A DNA stretch of 64,000 nt. Origin: Batkoa obscura (Eukaryota > Entomophthoromycota > Entomophthoromycetes > Entomophthorales > Batkoaceae). Positions 11,721 through 22,885 of the stretch are shown piece by piece. The notes beneath the pieces are model-generated. The model searched no databases. It was not told the origin of the DNA and saw only the letters and a list, made by a program, of their open reading frames with translations. Made by a program: the position numbers and the translations under genes. The stretch lies in NCBI GenBank assembly GCA_030770535.1, contig JASVEC010000008.1:806001-870000 (forward strand), read 5' to 3'. How positions within the stretch are numbered: the first letter of the stretch is position 1; the number at the start of each line of letters is the position of its first letter.

Positions 11721-12637
11721 TTACATTTCCCCACATTCACTAATAATCACTGGAAGTGTAGGTTTATTGTTAGCTCCAGTAGATATATTTTCAATTTTTC
11801 TTAAAGTCAATAAACCATCAATTATTTTACCAAAGACTACATGTTTCCCATCTAAAAATTCACATTTCGTACAAGTGATGAAGAACTATTTAGAATGTTG
11901 GTAAATAATGTATAGAGAAACGAAAGAATATTAAAACTTACTTGACATCCGTTAGTATTTGGTCCACTATTGGCCTATAAAAAAAGGTAATATTAAAAAC
12001 TAAACTCATTAATTCATTTACAATAAATCAACTTACCATAGATAATAAACCTGGTCCATCGTGTTTTAATTGAAAATTTTCATCTTCAAATTTATCCCCA
12101 TAAATCGAAAATGAACCAGTACCATCACCCTAAGATTAATGTTAATAAGAATATTATGAATTCTCTTATTATAGTTTATTATAGTTTATTTTATTTTATT
12201 TTATTTTATTTTGATAGTTAATTGTTGAATCTTATTAATCTTACTTTTAAAAAATCACCACCTTGGACCATAAAATCTTTAATTACTCTATAAGATTGAT
12301 GGGATTTAATTGAATTTCTATGTTTTATTTTCAATCTGAAATCTTACCTATGAAATATGGCATTTTTAAACCCCATAGGTTGATTATCAATTCTAAAGTA
12401 TCTCATTAATACATCTCCCTTTATAAATTTTTAATTTTATTACCTATGTTCTCCAGTACATAATTGTCTATTTTTTATTTAAAATAGTTAAATTCATTAT
12501 TTAGAAAGTAAATCAACTAAAAATTACCGAAAGTTTTCTGCTGTTTTAGGCACAACATCTTTAAATAATTCCATTTTAATACGCCCTGCTGAAGTACCTC
12601 CAATACTTATATCAAAAAATACAATTGGGTTGGTCAT
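11721..12637 (-). CDS. PPIH: peptidyl-prolyl cis-trans isomerase H (spliceosomal cyclophilin)
   Basis: A cyclophilin that in other eukaryotes binds the U4/U6.U5 tri-snRNP. It is encoded in several short exons. The product runs from [17 protein letters not shown] through [60 protein letters not shown] and [14 protein letters not shown] to [14 protein letters not shown] and the end SECGEM. The N-terminal [11 protein letters not shown] and C-terminal region closely match PPIH rather than CypA. Catalytic Arg (FHR) and Phe (DFM) are present. The Trp that lines the cyclosporin pocket in most family members is Phe here (CEFLDG). The start at 12637 gives the family-like N-terminus. One intron carries a TTTTA microsatellite. 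Confidence 0.92.
12187..12212. repeat. (TTTTA)n microsatellite in a PPIH intron
   Basis: About five TTTTA units on the plus strand, inside an intron of the cyclophilin gene. Confidence 0.8.
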
Positions 12638-12905
12638 AATTTATCGTCAATTCTTTTAGTATAAAATTAAACAAAAGAAATAAAAACTCAAAAAAAAGTT
12701 CAAAATTTTTATATTAAAATCAACAAATAATAATAAATAGTTTAAAACCAATATCAACTTCTATAAAAAAATAATTTATTTCAAATTATTTCATTCATTT
12801 TTTCAATATCAAAAAGCATAAATAAGGGAGAAGCTACAAATAATTTCAATTTAATACAATACTATCTTTCACTTAAATTTCCCAAAAATCTATCTTTTTT
12901 TTCTA

Positions 12906-13518
12906 TTAAATACTCTTAACAAGTTCATTAATATTTTTAGCACCTTCCTCAATCTTATCATTTTCTTCAGCTCCACTTTCACCCTTTTGAACTAAGATAA
13001 CCGAAGTAGATCTTTTAGTATCAACAGCTGCACCTAAAGATTCTCTGGATGGTACAAAACAATAAGCAATATTATTATCTTCACATAAGATTGGTAAATG
13101 ACTGATTACATCATCTGGTGAGATATTACCGGCAATTAAACATACACTAATAATTAAATTATTATATATTATTATAAATATTACTTTTCTTATGACTTAC
13201 CCAGTCTTTCCTTTACGAATGGCTTTAACTACTTCTTTAACACCACGAGCAACTCTCTTATGTTTATGAACTAAAAATATTAATAACTTGAACCTTATTA
13301 ACTTGATTATTTTTATTACCTTTATTAGCTAACTTTAATAATTTTTTAGATAATTTAGGAGTAGCTAAAGGTTGAGCAATTTTAGAAATAAATAAATTTT
13401 TATCCCATTCTAAATCACCAGCTTCGTTTTCAGTAGTAGATTCAGTAGTTGGTAAATCTAAAACGGCTTTTTCTTTCTTTTCTTTCTTTTCTTTATGTTC
13501 TTTCTTAACTTTACCCAT
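12906..13518 (-). CDS. NHP2: H/ACA ribonucleoprotein subunit Nhp2 (L7Ae family)
   Basis: A core protein of H/ACA snoRNPs that guide rRNA pseudouridylation in the nucleolus. Three exons. The N-terminus MGKVKKEHKEKKEKKEK is Lys/Glu-rich, as usual for Nhp2. The L7Ae RNA-binding fold follows: QPLATPKLSKKLLKL, HKRVARGVKEVVKAIRKG, KTGVCLIAGNISPDDVI, LPILCEDNNIAYCFVPS, ESLGAAVDTKRSTSVIL. ISPDDVI and LPILCED are typical of Nhp2 rather than Snu13. I chose the ATG at 13518 because MGK begins the family-like N-terminus; an in-frame ATG further up (13551) would add eleven residues of no family likeness. Confidence 0.92.
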
Positions 13519-14278
13519 CTTGACTTGTTTATTAAGTGAATAAAATTTCAAGCTTTAAATTTGTTAGTTTTATTTGATTATTAGAAGGATTATTCTATCG
13601 GTCTTGGACAAAATTATGGGAATTTTTGGGATTGAATTTGGGCTGAAGGGATTTTTTAAGTTGCAAAAATGGCAATTTTGCATTCACTACATTATGTTAG
13701 ATTACTAAAAAATTCTTGACTGAATTATTGATTTTAATATTGCTCTTTATAATCTTCTACCTATTTTTTAATAAAACACTTAATTTTAAAACAGCATTAA
13801 ATATGGTCATATATGAAAGTTAAGACTATAAAATTTAATAATAATAAAATATTTATTTAATAATCATTTTCAAGCGTATTTATACTTCTCAGAGCACTTA
13901 GTATCTAGTAGTTTTACATTTATCACCATATCGTATAGTATCAGTAGATATTTAATAAGAGAATTAATTAGCAATAATCACGTAACATTTTAAAAGCTAT
14001 AATGTTTATTTTTCAGAAGCCAGCAAAAGTTAACTTAATTAAACCTTAATGAATAGTAATAGTATCAAATATATGTTTTAAAAAAGTATTAAAAAGGATG
14101 CTTGAATTTGTTTTAGATACAAAAGTTATAGCCTACTTGATTATTATTACAATTAATACTACTTTTTATAACAAATAATAACTTTTACTATAAAAATGTT
14201 ACGATAGTATATCTCACGTATAAAACAATACTAAAAATATATATAAATACAATCGATAACATTTATTGATTAAAAACT
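13519..14278. other. intergenic
   Basis: The promoter side of NHP2 and the 3' flank of SOD2. AT-rich; I see no gene or repeat. Confidence 0.6.
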
Positions 14279-15226
14279 TTAAGCCTTATGAGCTTCATTG
14301 AATCTTTGTTCCACATCTTTCCAGTTGACAATTTGCCAGATAGCTTTTAAGTAGTCTGGTCTTACATTTTTATATTGAAGATAATAAGCCTATTAAAAAT
14401 TGAATAAATATTAATATTAAATAGTTTAATATCAAAACTTACATGTTCCCAAACATCAACACCGAGGAGAGGAATATGTGCTAATGAAATTATAAATAAA
14501 CAACCAATACTAACAAAAATTAAAAAACTTACAAGTTAATGGATCTTGATTTGGTAAAGCAACGATTTCTAATTTCTTATTTTCTTTGTTGTAACCCTAA
14601 AAGACATAAATATTGTATAATCATATTAAACACTATTAAACTCACCAACCAACCCCAACCAGAACCTTGAACGGCGGCAGTTTGAGCGTTAAATTTTGTA
14701 ATAAGTTTATCTAAAGAACCAAATTCTTTTTCAATAGCTTGTTTTAAAGCACCTAATAAATAATTGTATGTAAATAAACTTTTAAAACAAAATAAATAAA
14801 TAAACTATTACCATCGTTAAGTTGACCACCACCGTTTTTAATTGGTGTTAAATTTTGCCAAAAGATAGAATGATTGATATGACCACCACCATTAAATTTA
14901 AGGGCAGATTGTAAAGCAATTTGTGATTTGATATCATTTTGGTGAAGAGCTTCTTGATATTTTTCTTCAGCTACATTTAAGTTAGTGACATAAGTGTTAT
15001 GATGTTTTGAGTGATGAAGTTGCATAATTTCGGCTGAAATTACAGGTTCTAAAGCCTAAAGATAAGTTGTGTTATCGTTTTATAGTATATTTAATTAATA
15101 ATATTAGCTTACGTTATAATCATATGGCAAGTCAGGTAATGTGTGTTTAGTACGGGTAGAAGTGAGGCTTGAATAACTTGGTAATTTTACCTTAGTAATT
15201 AATTGTTTGTAATTTGTTAAACCCAT
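14279..15226 (-). CDS. SOD2: mitochondrial manganese superoxide dismutase
   Basis: Converts superoxide to hydrogen peroxide and oxygen in the mitochondrial matrix. The first ~28 residues (from [14 protein letters not shown]) are basic and hydroxylated, as in a targeting sequence, and the mature enzyme opens [11 protein letters not shown]. Metal ligands are visible: His in [13 protein letters not shown], His in [10 protein letters not shown], and Asp and His in [23 protein letters not shown] carries the Gln and Gly pattern of the Mn form. The C-terminus [18 protein letters not shown] is standard. Five or so short introns are present. Cytosolic Mn-SODs also occur in fungi, but the N-terminal extension argues for mitochondria. 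Confidence 0.93.
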
Positions 15227-15747
15227 CTTTTATTTTATTTGTTTATCAATAATTGAAATTTATAACAAAAAGTATTTATTTTGAGTTACTTATATACTTT
15301 TTTATGTCATTATTTAATTATTTCTCAATAGTTTTTTAGTAAGCTGATGTCATCTTTTGATTATCTCATCCAATCGTTATTGTAATTCGTTTTTATTTTT
15401 TTGGTCAATTATTAATTCAAATTGTTATATTGAAATATATTATTTTTATTATTTATTACCAATATAATTACTATTTTCGAATAAATTTTTTTAATAAAAT
15501 CAAAATCTTTAATGATATAAGAACTATTAACCGAATTTCTTATAAATTTTATGAATACTTTTTTTTATCTTTTTATAACATACATAAAGTGTATAATTTA
15601 CTAACAAAATAAAAATTTTAATTTAATTGGCTAAAATCAATTTTTTCGAGATTCAAAATAGTTATAATCCGATCAGATAAAAAATCATCTTTTAACTGTA
15701 AGAAGAAATAGACCGATAAACCTATAGAACAACAACAACAATAAAAG
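15227..15747. other. divergent promoter region SOD2 / BCS1
   Basis: The shared upstream region of two mitochondrial genes transcribed outward. A TATATA-like sequence sits near 15290 on the SOD2 side. I see no supported gene. Confidence 0.5.
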
Positions 15748-17136
15748 ATGTTCGACAATTTAATCGATAGTTTGAGCAATAACCCCTACTTTTCTGCGGG
15801 TTTTGGTTTAGTAGGTGTAGGTTTTGGTCTAACTGTAGCTAAGCAAGGCTCTCAATTAGGTTATATGTATTTAAAACGACGCATGCTTATACAACTAGAA
15901 ATCACAAGTAAAGATAAGTCCTACCCTTGGTTATTAAATTGGTTAAGTTTACAAAAAGAACAACACATTCATCAACTATCTATTGAAACTAGTTTTAAGC
16001 AACATAATAATGGTTCAGTAATGACGAAATTTAACTTCGTACCTGGTCCAGGTCAACATTTTTTTAGTTATAAAGGTGCTTGGTTTCAAGTCAAAAGACA
16101 AAGGGAAAATAAACTAGTTGATTTAACCTCAGGTGCTCCATGGGAAACTATTACAATTACTACATTGACGAGAGATAAAAAGTTTATTTTTGAATTGTTG
16201 GATAAAGCGAGAGAATTAGCTTTATCAAAACAAATGGGTAAAACTGTTATTTATTCAAGCTATGGACCAGAATGGAGACCTTTTGGTCAACCTAGAAAAA
16301 AGAAACCAATTAATTCAGTAATTTTAAAAGATAATCAAAGTGATAGAATTGTAAAAGATGTTAAAGAATTTTTATTAAATGAAAAATGGTATAACGATAG
16401 AGGTAAATTAATAATATAACAACACAAAAAATGTATAAATAATATATTAATAACTCTGTAAAGGTATCCCTTATAGAAGAGGTTATTTATTATATGGTCC
16501 ACCCGGTACAGGAAAGTCCAGTTTTATTCAAGGTTTAGCAGGAGAATTAGATTATAATATATGTTTATTAAATTTAAGTGAAAGAGGATTGACAGATGAC
16601 CGATTAAATCATTTAATGACAGTTGTACCAGAAAGAAGTATATTATTATTAGAAGATATTGATGCTGCTTTTAATCAAAGAGAACAAACTACAAAACAAG
16701 GGTAATTTATATTATGATAGGTTAATAATAGAATAAAATAGAGTAGTAATATTTGTTTGTTAGTTATCAATCCATGGTCACTTTCTCAGGCTTATTAAAT
16801 GCTTTAGACGGAGTAGGCGCAGCTGAAGAAAGAATAATATTTATGACAACTAATCATATTGAAAAATTAGATACTGCATTAATAAGACCGGGTAGAGTAG
16901 ATTTAAAAGAATATTTTGGACATGTTAATGAAGCTCAATTGATTAATTTATTTTTAAGATTTTATCCTAATGAAAAAGAATTAGCTTTGAAATTTAAGGA
17001 AAAATTGTTTACTTATAAGGAAAAGGATATGGATGAGGAAGTTAGACTTTCAGCAGCAGCTTTACAAGGTCATTTTGTGAGATTTAAGGATTCTCCAGTT
17101 GAGGCTTTAGAGAATATTAATTTGTTGATAAAATAA
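15748..17136 (+). CDS. BCS1: mitochondrial AAA chaperone Bcs1
   Basis: An inner-membrane AAA ATPase that translocates the Rieske Fe-S protein into complex III. Three exons: 15748-16402, 16464-16701, 16764-17136. Near the N-terminus is one membrane segment ([17 protein letters not shown]), then the BCS1-specific domain ([26 protein letters not shown]) and [15 protein letters not shown]. The AAA domain has Walker [10 protein letters not shown], Walker [11 protein letters not shown], sensor [10 protein letters not shown] and arginine finger region ALIRPGRVD. The length of ~420 residues is normal. The start is the first ATG of the exon, and the N-terminal membrane segment plus the basic stretch after it match the family's internal targeting signal. 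Confidence 0.95.
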
Positions 17137-17260
17137 GTTTATGAGAGTTTATTATTAAAAGAATGAATTAAGGTTGTAATAAATTAAATTTAAACTGTAA
17201 GAAAATCATTATAATATAAAACTGTAAATAGTTTAAACTATAGAATTTATACATTTATAA

Positions 17261-17542
17261 AATGGGGATGTTTTTTTACTAATTGTCCTTTTTTGCTATT
17301 TTTTTAAATTTATAAATTAATTAACCAATGCAGCTGTTCAAGCTTGGATATATGCTAGTTAGCTGCTCATTTTAATAAAAACTAAACTAGCAAGGCTCAA
17401 ATCAACATAATATAACAAATAGTTGATTATAAAATTCATCATTTGTCAACGCACATTTGAACTTAAACAGCTACATTGGCTAATTAATATAAATTTAAAA
17501 AAATAGCAAAAGAGGGCAATAGGTAAAAAACATTCCCAAATA
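17261..17542. mobile_element. 282-bp inverted-repeat element (MITE-like)
   Basis: The two ends are imperfect inverted repeats of roughly 80 bp: the left arm reads GGGGATGTTTTTTTACTAAT and continues TTTTTGCTATTTTTTTAAATT; the right arm mirrors it and ends AAAAAACATTCCCAAATA. The outer tips match those of the 105-bp family, but the body differs. No coding capacity, so a non-autonomous DNA element is likely. Confidence 0.7.
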
Positions 17543-17890
17543 CTATTAGCATATTGTAATATTAAAAAATGAAACTTATTCGTAGTATGATTATATTTGG
17601 TTATTATACAGTACATTTTTAATAAAAGCTATATACCATAGATGAGCGTAGATGTAGCGTTCACTTACTATAAAACATCTTTTATTTTTATTTCTCTATC
17701 ACAAAATATAAGATCAATATAATATCTAAGTAAGTTAAAACATTGCTAGTAAATTACCACCTTATCTTCTTACCTTTAAATTTAAGTTCCTTAAACCACT
17801 TTATTACTCTTTTACGTTCTGCTTTTTTCCTATCTCTTTTGATTTCACTTATTTCATCGTCTTATCCTAATATAGTGCATGATTTAAATA

Positions 17891-17997
17891 AATGAGGATG
17901 TTTTTTTGGTTTCATTATTTTTTCTGTCTTTTAAGCACTATTTAAGTGGAAAAATTGTTAGTAAAATTCTTAAACAAAAAAAATATATCCCCAAATA
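17891..17997 (-). mobile_element. 105-bp MITE family, copy 1
   Basis: Taking plus as the strand that reads TGTTTAAGAATTTTACTAAC, this copy is inverted: GAGGATGTTTTTTTGGTTTC at the left, TATATCCCCAAATA at the right. Tips are slightly diverged. Confidence 0.85.
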
Positions 17998-18079
17998 CTA
18001 TTTGTTTTAGGTAGACAAGAAAAATTAATACAACCTTGGTTTTTATTAATATTATAATAACGTTATATTACAAACATAA

Positions 18080-18177
18080 AATATGTATTTTTTTGTTTAA
18101 GAATTTTACTAAATCTTTTCGCTCAAATAACGCTTAAAAAATGGAAAAAGTAATGAAACCAAAAAAACACTCCCATA
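18080..18177 (+). mobile_element. 105-bp MITE family, copy 2
   Basis: The internal part is typical (TTTAAGAATTTTACTAA, CGCTTAAAAAATGGAAAAAG, ending ACTCCCATA). The GGGGATG of the left tip is missing, so this copy is a little short. It faces copy 1 across ~80 bp. Confidence 0.85.
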
Positions 18178-18224
18178 TACTAAAATAATAAAAAATAAAG
18201 ATGACTTTTATTTCAATTTATAAA

Positions 18225-19170
18225 TTAATACTGTCCTTGGTTATTACCGTAGCCACCTTGACCTTGGTTAGCATAGCCTGGTTGATTACCACCGCCATAA
18301 TGTTGTTGTTGTTGTTGCTGACCACCATAATTTTGTTGACCTTGATTTTGATTTAATTGTTGATTTTCACCACCTTCTTTCTTGTTATAATGATCATAAG
18401 CCATTTTAGCACCAAAAGCGAGAGCACCAGTAGCAAGTACACCACCAGCTACACCACCAGCAACCTAAACCAAAGAGTTAAGTAAACTAAATATATTATC
18501 ATTTAATACAAATCTTACTTTCATATTATCTTCCATAGCTCTTGCGTTTGGATCATAGCCATCTGGGAAGTTACCCTAATTAATAAAATATTAATATAAA
18601 ATATAATATAATAATTATTTTTTACTTGAACGAATTTCATAAATAGATGAATTTCACCATAAGATTTGGAACCTTTACCAATGGTATACCAAGCATCAGC
18701 AGTACCACTTTGTAATACACCTTGTAATGGAATAGTAGTTTTACCAATTAAATCATCTTTAACGTTGTCTTGATCATAAACTTCTAATATAAGTTCTTTA
18801 AAGGAATCAGTTAAACCACTATAATAAATCAATAAGAGTATTAATATACACTGATAATTATTATTATTATTATTGTATTATTTACAGTTTAAAAGTTTGA
18901 TTCCATTCACATTCTTTACCAGCTTTCTTTCTAATTTCAGTCATAAATCTATTGTTACCACATTTAATAAGAACATATGGGTCGTTAGATCCTAATCAAT
19001 ATAATTAGTAAATATTCTTTTGTTTATTAAAACATCTTCAACTTACCAAACATTCCATCTTCATTTTTTAATTCACGAGCAGCAACTAATTAATAGAATA
19101 ATTAATATCAATGCATCATATATATAAATATATAATACTTACTAACACTAACTTCTAAAGTTCCTTGCAT
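18225..19170 (-). CDS. C2-domain protein with Gly/Gln-rich tail (copy B)
   Basis: Inverted paralogue of 7563-8527 with the same exon plan. The first exon encodes MQGTLEVSV; later exons give a C2 domain (GSNDPYVLIKCG, GLTDSFKELILEVYDQD, DDLIGKTTIPLQGVLQSG, GKGSKSYGEIHLFMKF), then DGYDPNARAMEDN, the Gly/Ala hydrophobic stretch and a Gln/Gly tail ending NQGQY. The tail lacks the YGGQQSG duplications of copy A. Third positions and introns have diverged but splice positions are kept, so the duplication is not recent. The upstream region keeps the TGACGTAAG and TATA arrangement. Membrane-associated Ca2+-dependent function is inferred from the C2 fold only. Confidence 0.85.
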
Positions 19171-19243
19171 TTTTATTATAATTTTAATTTCAATATACAA
19201 ATAATATTTTCAATAATTAAATTTCTTTTTTTACTTCTGTATC

Positions 19244-19251
19244 CTTTATAT
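19244..19251 (-). promoter_or_regulatory. TATA box of C2 gene copy B
   Basis: ATATAAAG on the coding strand, about 75 nt upstream of the ATG, within GGGATATAAAGG; copy A has GGGTATATAAAG. Confidence 0.5.
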
Positions 19252-19283
19252 CCCTTATTTTTTAAATAGTTTCAAAATTTAAA

Positions 19284-19292
19284 CTTACGTCA
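19284..19292 (-). promoter_or_regulatory. TGACGTAAG, CRE/bZIP-like site upstream of C2 copy B
   Basis: Identical to the nine bases at 7460-7468 and in the same orientation relative to the gene, ~115 nt upstream of its ATG. Confidence 0.5.
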
Positions 19293-19514
19293 CTCATTGA
19301 TTTCATTAGTTTTAAAATCTTGACGAAATTTAGACATCAGACGTAAAAATTATGTCAAATGTTATGACTTTATTTGAAATAAATTTGATCCTTGCTCAAA
19401 ATAAATCTGACTTGGCTTGAACTATCAGATTTAAAGTAAGCTAATCAAGTTTATTTTGAGTAAATATCAAATTTATTTTACATTTTATCAAGTTCCTCCA
19501 TTGATTCAGAAGTA

Positions 19515-19619
19515 TATGGAGATGTATTTTTTTGTTTAAGAATTTCACTAACAATCTTTCCGCTGAAATAGCGCTCAAAAAATGGAAAAAATAATGAAAC
19601 CAAAAAAAACACCTCTATA
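19515..19619 (+). mobile_element. 105-bp MITE family, copy 3
   Basis: Runs from TATGGAGATGTATTTTTTTG to ACCTCTATA with the full internal pattern, including AATAGCGCTCAAAAAATGG. Exactly 105 bp between the TA ends. Confidence 0.9.
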
Positions 19620-19953
19620 TAATTTGGTATTTTTAATGTTTAAATACTAAAACTAAATAAAAAATATACATATTTAATACAAAGCTATACAAATTAATAG
19701 ATTGTAAATATGAAAAATATTATATTTGATAGCTGATAGTTGAAAAATCGTAGTAGTATTTTTATATATTTTTTTAAAAATAAAAGCTTATTATTTCAAT
19801 TATTGATTATTATTTTAAACATCTATATAATCTCACCATTTGTATGATAGTTTTTATTATGTTATGTTAATTAACTTGATATCATTAATATACTTTTTTA
19901 TAAAATAGCTATAAAATATTGTTTGTTTAAATTTTACAATTAAGTTTTTAATA

Positions 19954-20055
19954 TATGGGAATGTATTTTATTTGTTTAAGAATTTGCTAACAATTTTTCC
20001 ACTCAAATAGCGCTTAAAAAATGGAAAAAGTGATGAAACCAAAAAAAACATCATA
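19954..20055 (+). mobile_element. 105-bp MITE family, copy 4
   Basis: Begins TATGGGAATGTATTTTATTT and ends AACATCATATA; the right tip is partly eroded. The internal part is typical. Confidence 0.85.
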
Positions 20056-22154
20056 TATTTATAATATTTATATTTTAGTACTTAAACATTCACTTTTAAT
20101 ATAACTAGTAAATATATAAATCTTTTACTTTGTATTATAACATTATGAAATTTATTTATCAATAAAAGTATAATAGTAGATAGTGATATTAATTTAAATA
20201 AATTTTATTAAAAGAATTAAATTTAAGATTAAATTTATGCTAATATTAAACTCTATAAAAAATCGATGTCGTAAAGGCTGGTTTAATTACTAATTAAATT
20301 TAAAAACTCATGATATAAAATTAGAGTAGTTAGACTATTTAAACAATTAAAAAGTTCTACTACACTTTAATCCAATATAATAGTCTCAAAAAAATATTAT
20401 ATTTGATATATATAAACCCAAACAATATGGCTAAAAATATATAAGGGTAACTGCTTATTCTATTCTTAAAGTGACTTGAATAATAAATTAATATTATTCT
20501 TCATAATTTATTAATTCAATGAATTCTACTATTATGAATAATTCTAAAAATAGTAACGTTACTAATATACTGCAAGTTGTAGCATAGTGACTATCATTAT
20601 TTATTTGTATAATGTTAATACATTTTAAAACTTCCAATTACTACAAGGCACATCATCTATTGTGCAAGAAGAGAGTCACATTTTATTTAGTTCTTTATTG
20701 CTTCTGCTTCTGCTTCCAAATTCAAGCACTAATTCATACAAAAACCCTCGATCTAACGTATGTCGATTGTACTTCTATTGTACGTAAAAAGACCATATAT
20801 TTTATATAAAAATTGTAAACCAGTTATTGTACAATTTTTTCACTAGTCTGTATATAGACTTTTACATATTTATCTTAATTTTTGTACCATAATTTTTTTA
20901 AATCTCACTAATTCCAAATTAGGTGCTATAATGACCCAGTTTTTTTACTATCCGCAAATATTTATAAATAATACAAGAATTACTATAAAGATCAGGTTTT
21001 TTGCCACAAAGCAAACATTTACTTGCTCAATCTAATAATAAGGGTACTTTTACATTAGAACGTATAGTATAGTTAGTACTTATTTTATTTTTATTCAAAA
21101 AATAATCTTTTATTTTATTTGTGTTAGTAGCTATTAAAATACAAATCTTACACAAATTAAATGTTGCAACTGATTATTGCCCATTTTTTTGTACTTGGTA
21201 ATTTTGTAGCATAACAAATAGTATTTTCGTAGGCTTTATACTATCCTGGAAATAAAATATAACATTCCCCGAAATTTATTAGGTTTTGTGCAATTTACAA
21301 TTGTGTTATTCAGTATGACTTGAGTCATAAAGTTAGTAAAGATGGACGTAATAATATAAATATTCTTGTATATTATATTTTTAAATAATGTATAAATTTA
21401 TATTGATACTATATAGAAGGTAATATTTTAAAAATTTGATTTAATTTTTTGATATTATATACTATACTTATGAGACAAACCTATACGGAAATTATGTTAT
21501 TTATAAGTTAATTCTAATGAAAAGTGTTATAAAATTTATTCAAGGTTTATCGAATTTACTAAAATATTAAAAATAAGAACCAGATTATCATTTAACGCGG
21601 ATCTTATAGCCCGAGTTTTTCGAAACATTTAATTAAAAAGCTGTTCCAGGAATTATTGGGCTTCTTCCTTTTACCAACTATTATTAATCATTCTTTTAGT
21701 ATGTAGATAGAATATTCAATAAAGCAAATAAACTTTTAAATAAATCGTTTTCATGGCTTTATTACTGCAAATTATTTTAACTTTTGTATTAGCAGTAATT
21801 TAAAGATAAAATAGATCAATACATGAAAAAATAGATTAAAATAGATCAATATTTTTAAAACTGGGTTCTTTAGGCCGAAGTTTTCGTTCTACAAATTAAA
21901 TTATGCCATTTGCAATCCGATTCGATCAAAATTTGCATAAAAATTACTGCTAACTTTATTTTAGTCAATATCATTTAGCTATTAAAATCTCTTTAGGACA
22001 AAGGGTAGTTTCAGACTCGTAGGCCATATTGTATTTTCTATTATCTAGACTAACTATATAATGGCTGCGTCATAAAATAAATTGCTATTAATATGGTATA
22101 TTGCTTACTGTTATTACTATAAAGATTATACTTTTATTTAAAGATTATTAATAC

Positions 22155-22195
22155 ATTTTTATTTATTTTTATTTTTATTTTTATTTTTATTTTTA
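22155..22195. repeat. (ATTTTT)n microsatellite
   Basis: Five or more ATTTTT units on the plus strand. Confidence 0.75.
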
Positions 22196-22558
22196 TAAAA
22201 TATTTAAATACAATTTATATAAGACTATAAGGGTTAAAAGGGGCACATATAACATAGAAATACAGGTTATAGTTCGTATACTATCTTATTATCTATAATG
22301 ATAACATTATTGTTATTATATATTATAGATCTGTATAGAATTTTTTTTAAAGTAAAAGTTTGGCATAAAATAATTATTATACTATGTATTAAATAACACT
22401 TATTTATTTACTATCTCAAGTGCTATATACAATGTGTTTCTTTTACTTATGATTATAACAAATACATCTCATATATAGTAAGTTGATTATTATATATAAA
22501 TAGGTTATTAAATGGATATAATTATTATAATGTTACATAAATTCAATAAAAAGGGTAA

Positions 22559-22885
22559 ATGGATCCAGAACAATTAAATTCATGATCAAAAAATCGCTTA
22601 AAGTTTCCCACCACTAAAAATAATAAAGCTAAAAAATTATTAGGCAAAATTTCCATTTAGAATATTCATCTAAAAATAAAATTTCATCTGACCAATAATA
22701 AGCTTTGGCCTTCTATTGAAGCACAGACACTCGCTTTAAGCCAGGATCTCATTACAATAGCTAATTCTTAAATTAATAACTTATTAAATGCACTTTATAA
22801 TCGAATTTTCGTTTTAAACCAAAACGAATTAGTTGTTTGTGGTTCATCATTAATATACAGATATATAAAATATTTAATTGAGTGA
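22559..22885 (+). pseudogene. decayed coding-like stretch, family unknown
   Basis: One frame starting at an ATG reads as protein-like segments, such as MDPEQLN, KFPTTKNNKAKKLLGKI, IEAQTLALSQDLITIANS and VLNQNELVVCGSS, but it is broken in a few places. Base composition is less AT-rich than its surroundings. I do not recognise the family; it could be a relic of a host gene or of an element. Chance is also possible. Confidence 0.3.

Larger units (their letters stand above)
17137..18224. other. intergenic cluster of inverted-repeat elements
   Basis: Between BCS1 and the C2 gene copy B. It contains a 282-bp element (17261-17542) and two copies of the 105-bp miniature element (17891-17997 and 18080-18177). 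No gene is seen. Confidence 0.7.

Noticed and set aside
11683-11904. 73-codon plus-strand open frame
   Set aside because: It is antisense to the last exons of the PPIH gene, whose motifs are clear on minus.
15430-15612. 60-codon open frame upstream of BCS1
   Set aside because: Made only of Ile, Tyr, Phe, Asn and Lys codons, as expected from AT-rich DNA, within a divergent promoter.
20612-20809. 65-codon open frame in the gene-poor region
   Set aside because: No family likeness, isolated, and composition fits chance; no splice partners found.
21550-21900. Possible inverted repeat with AAGAACCAG / CTGGGTTCTT ends
   Set aside because: Arms match over fewer than ten bases with a mismatch; chance is likely in this region.
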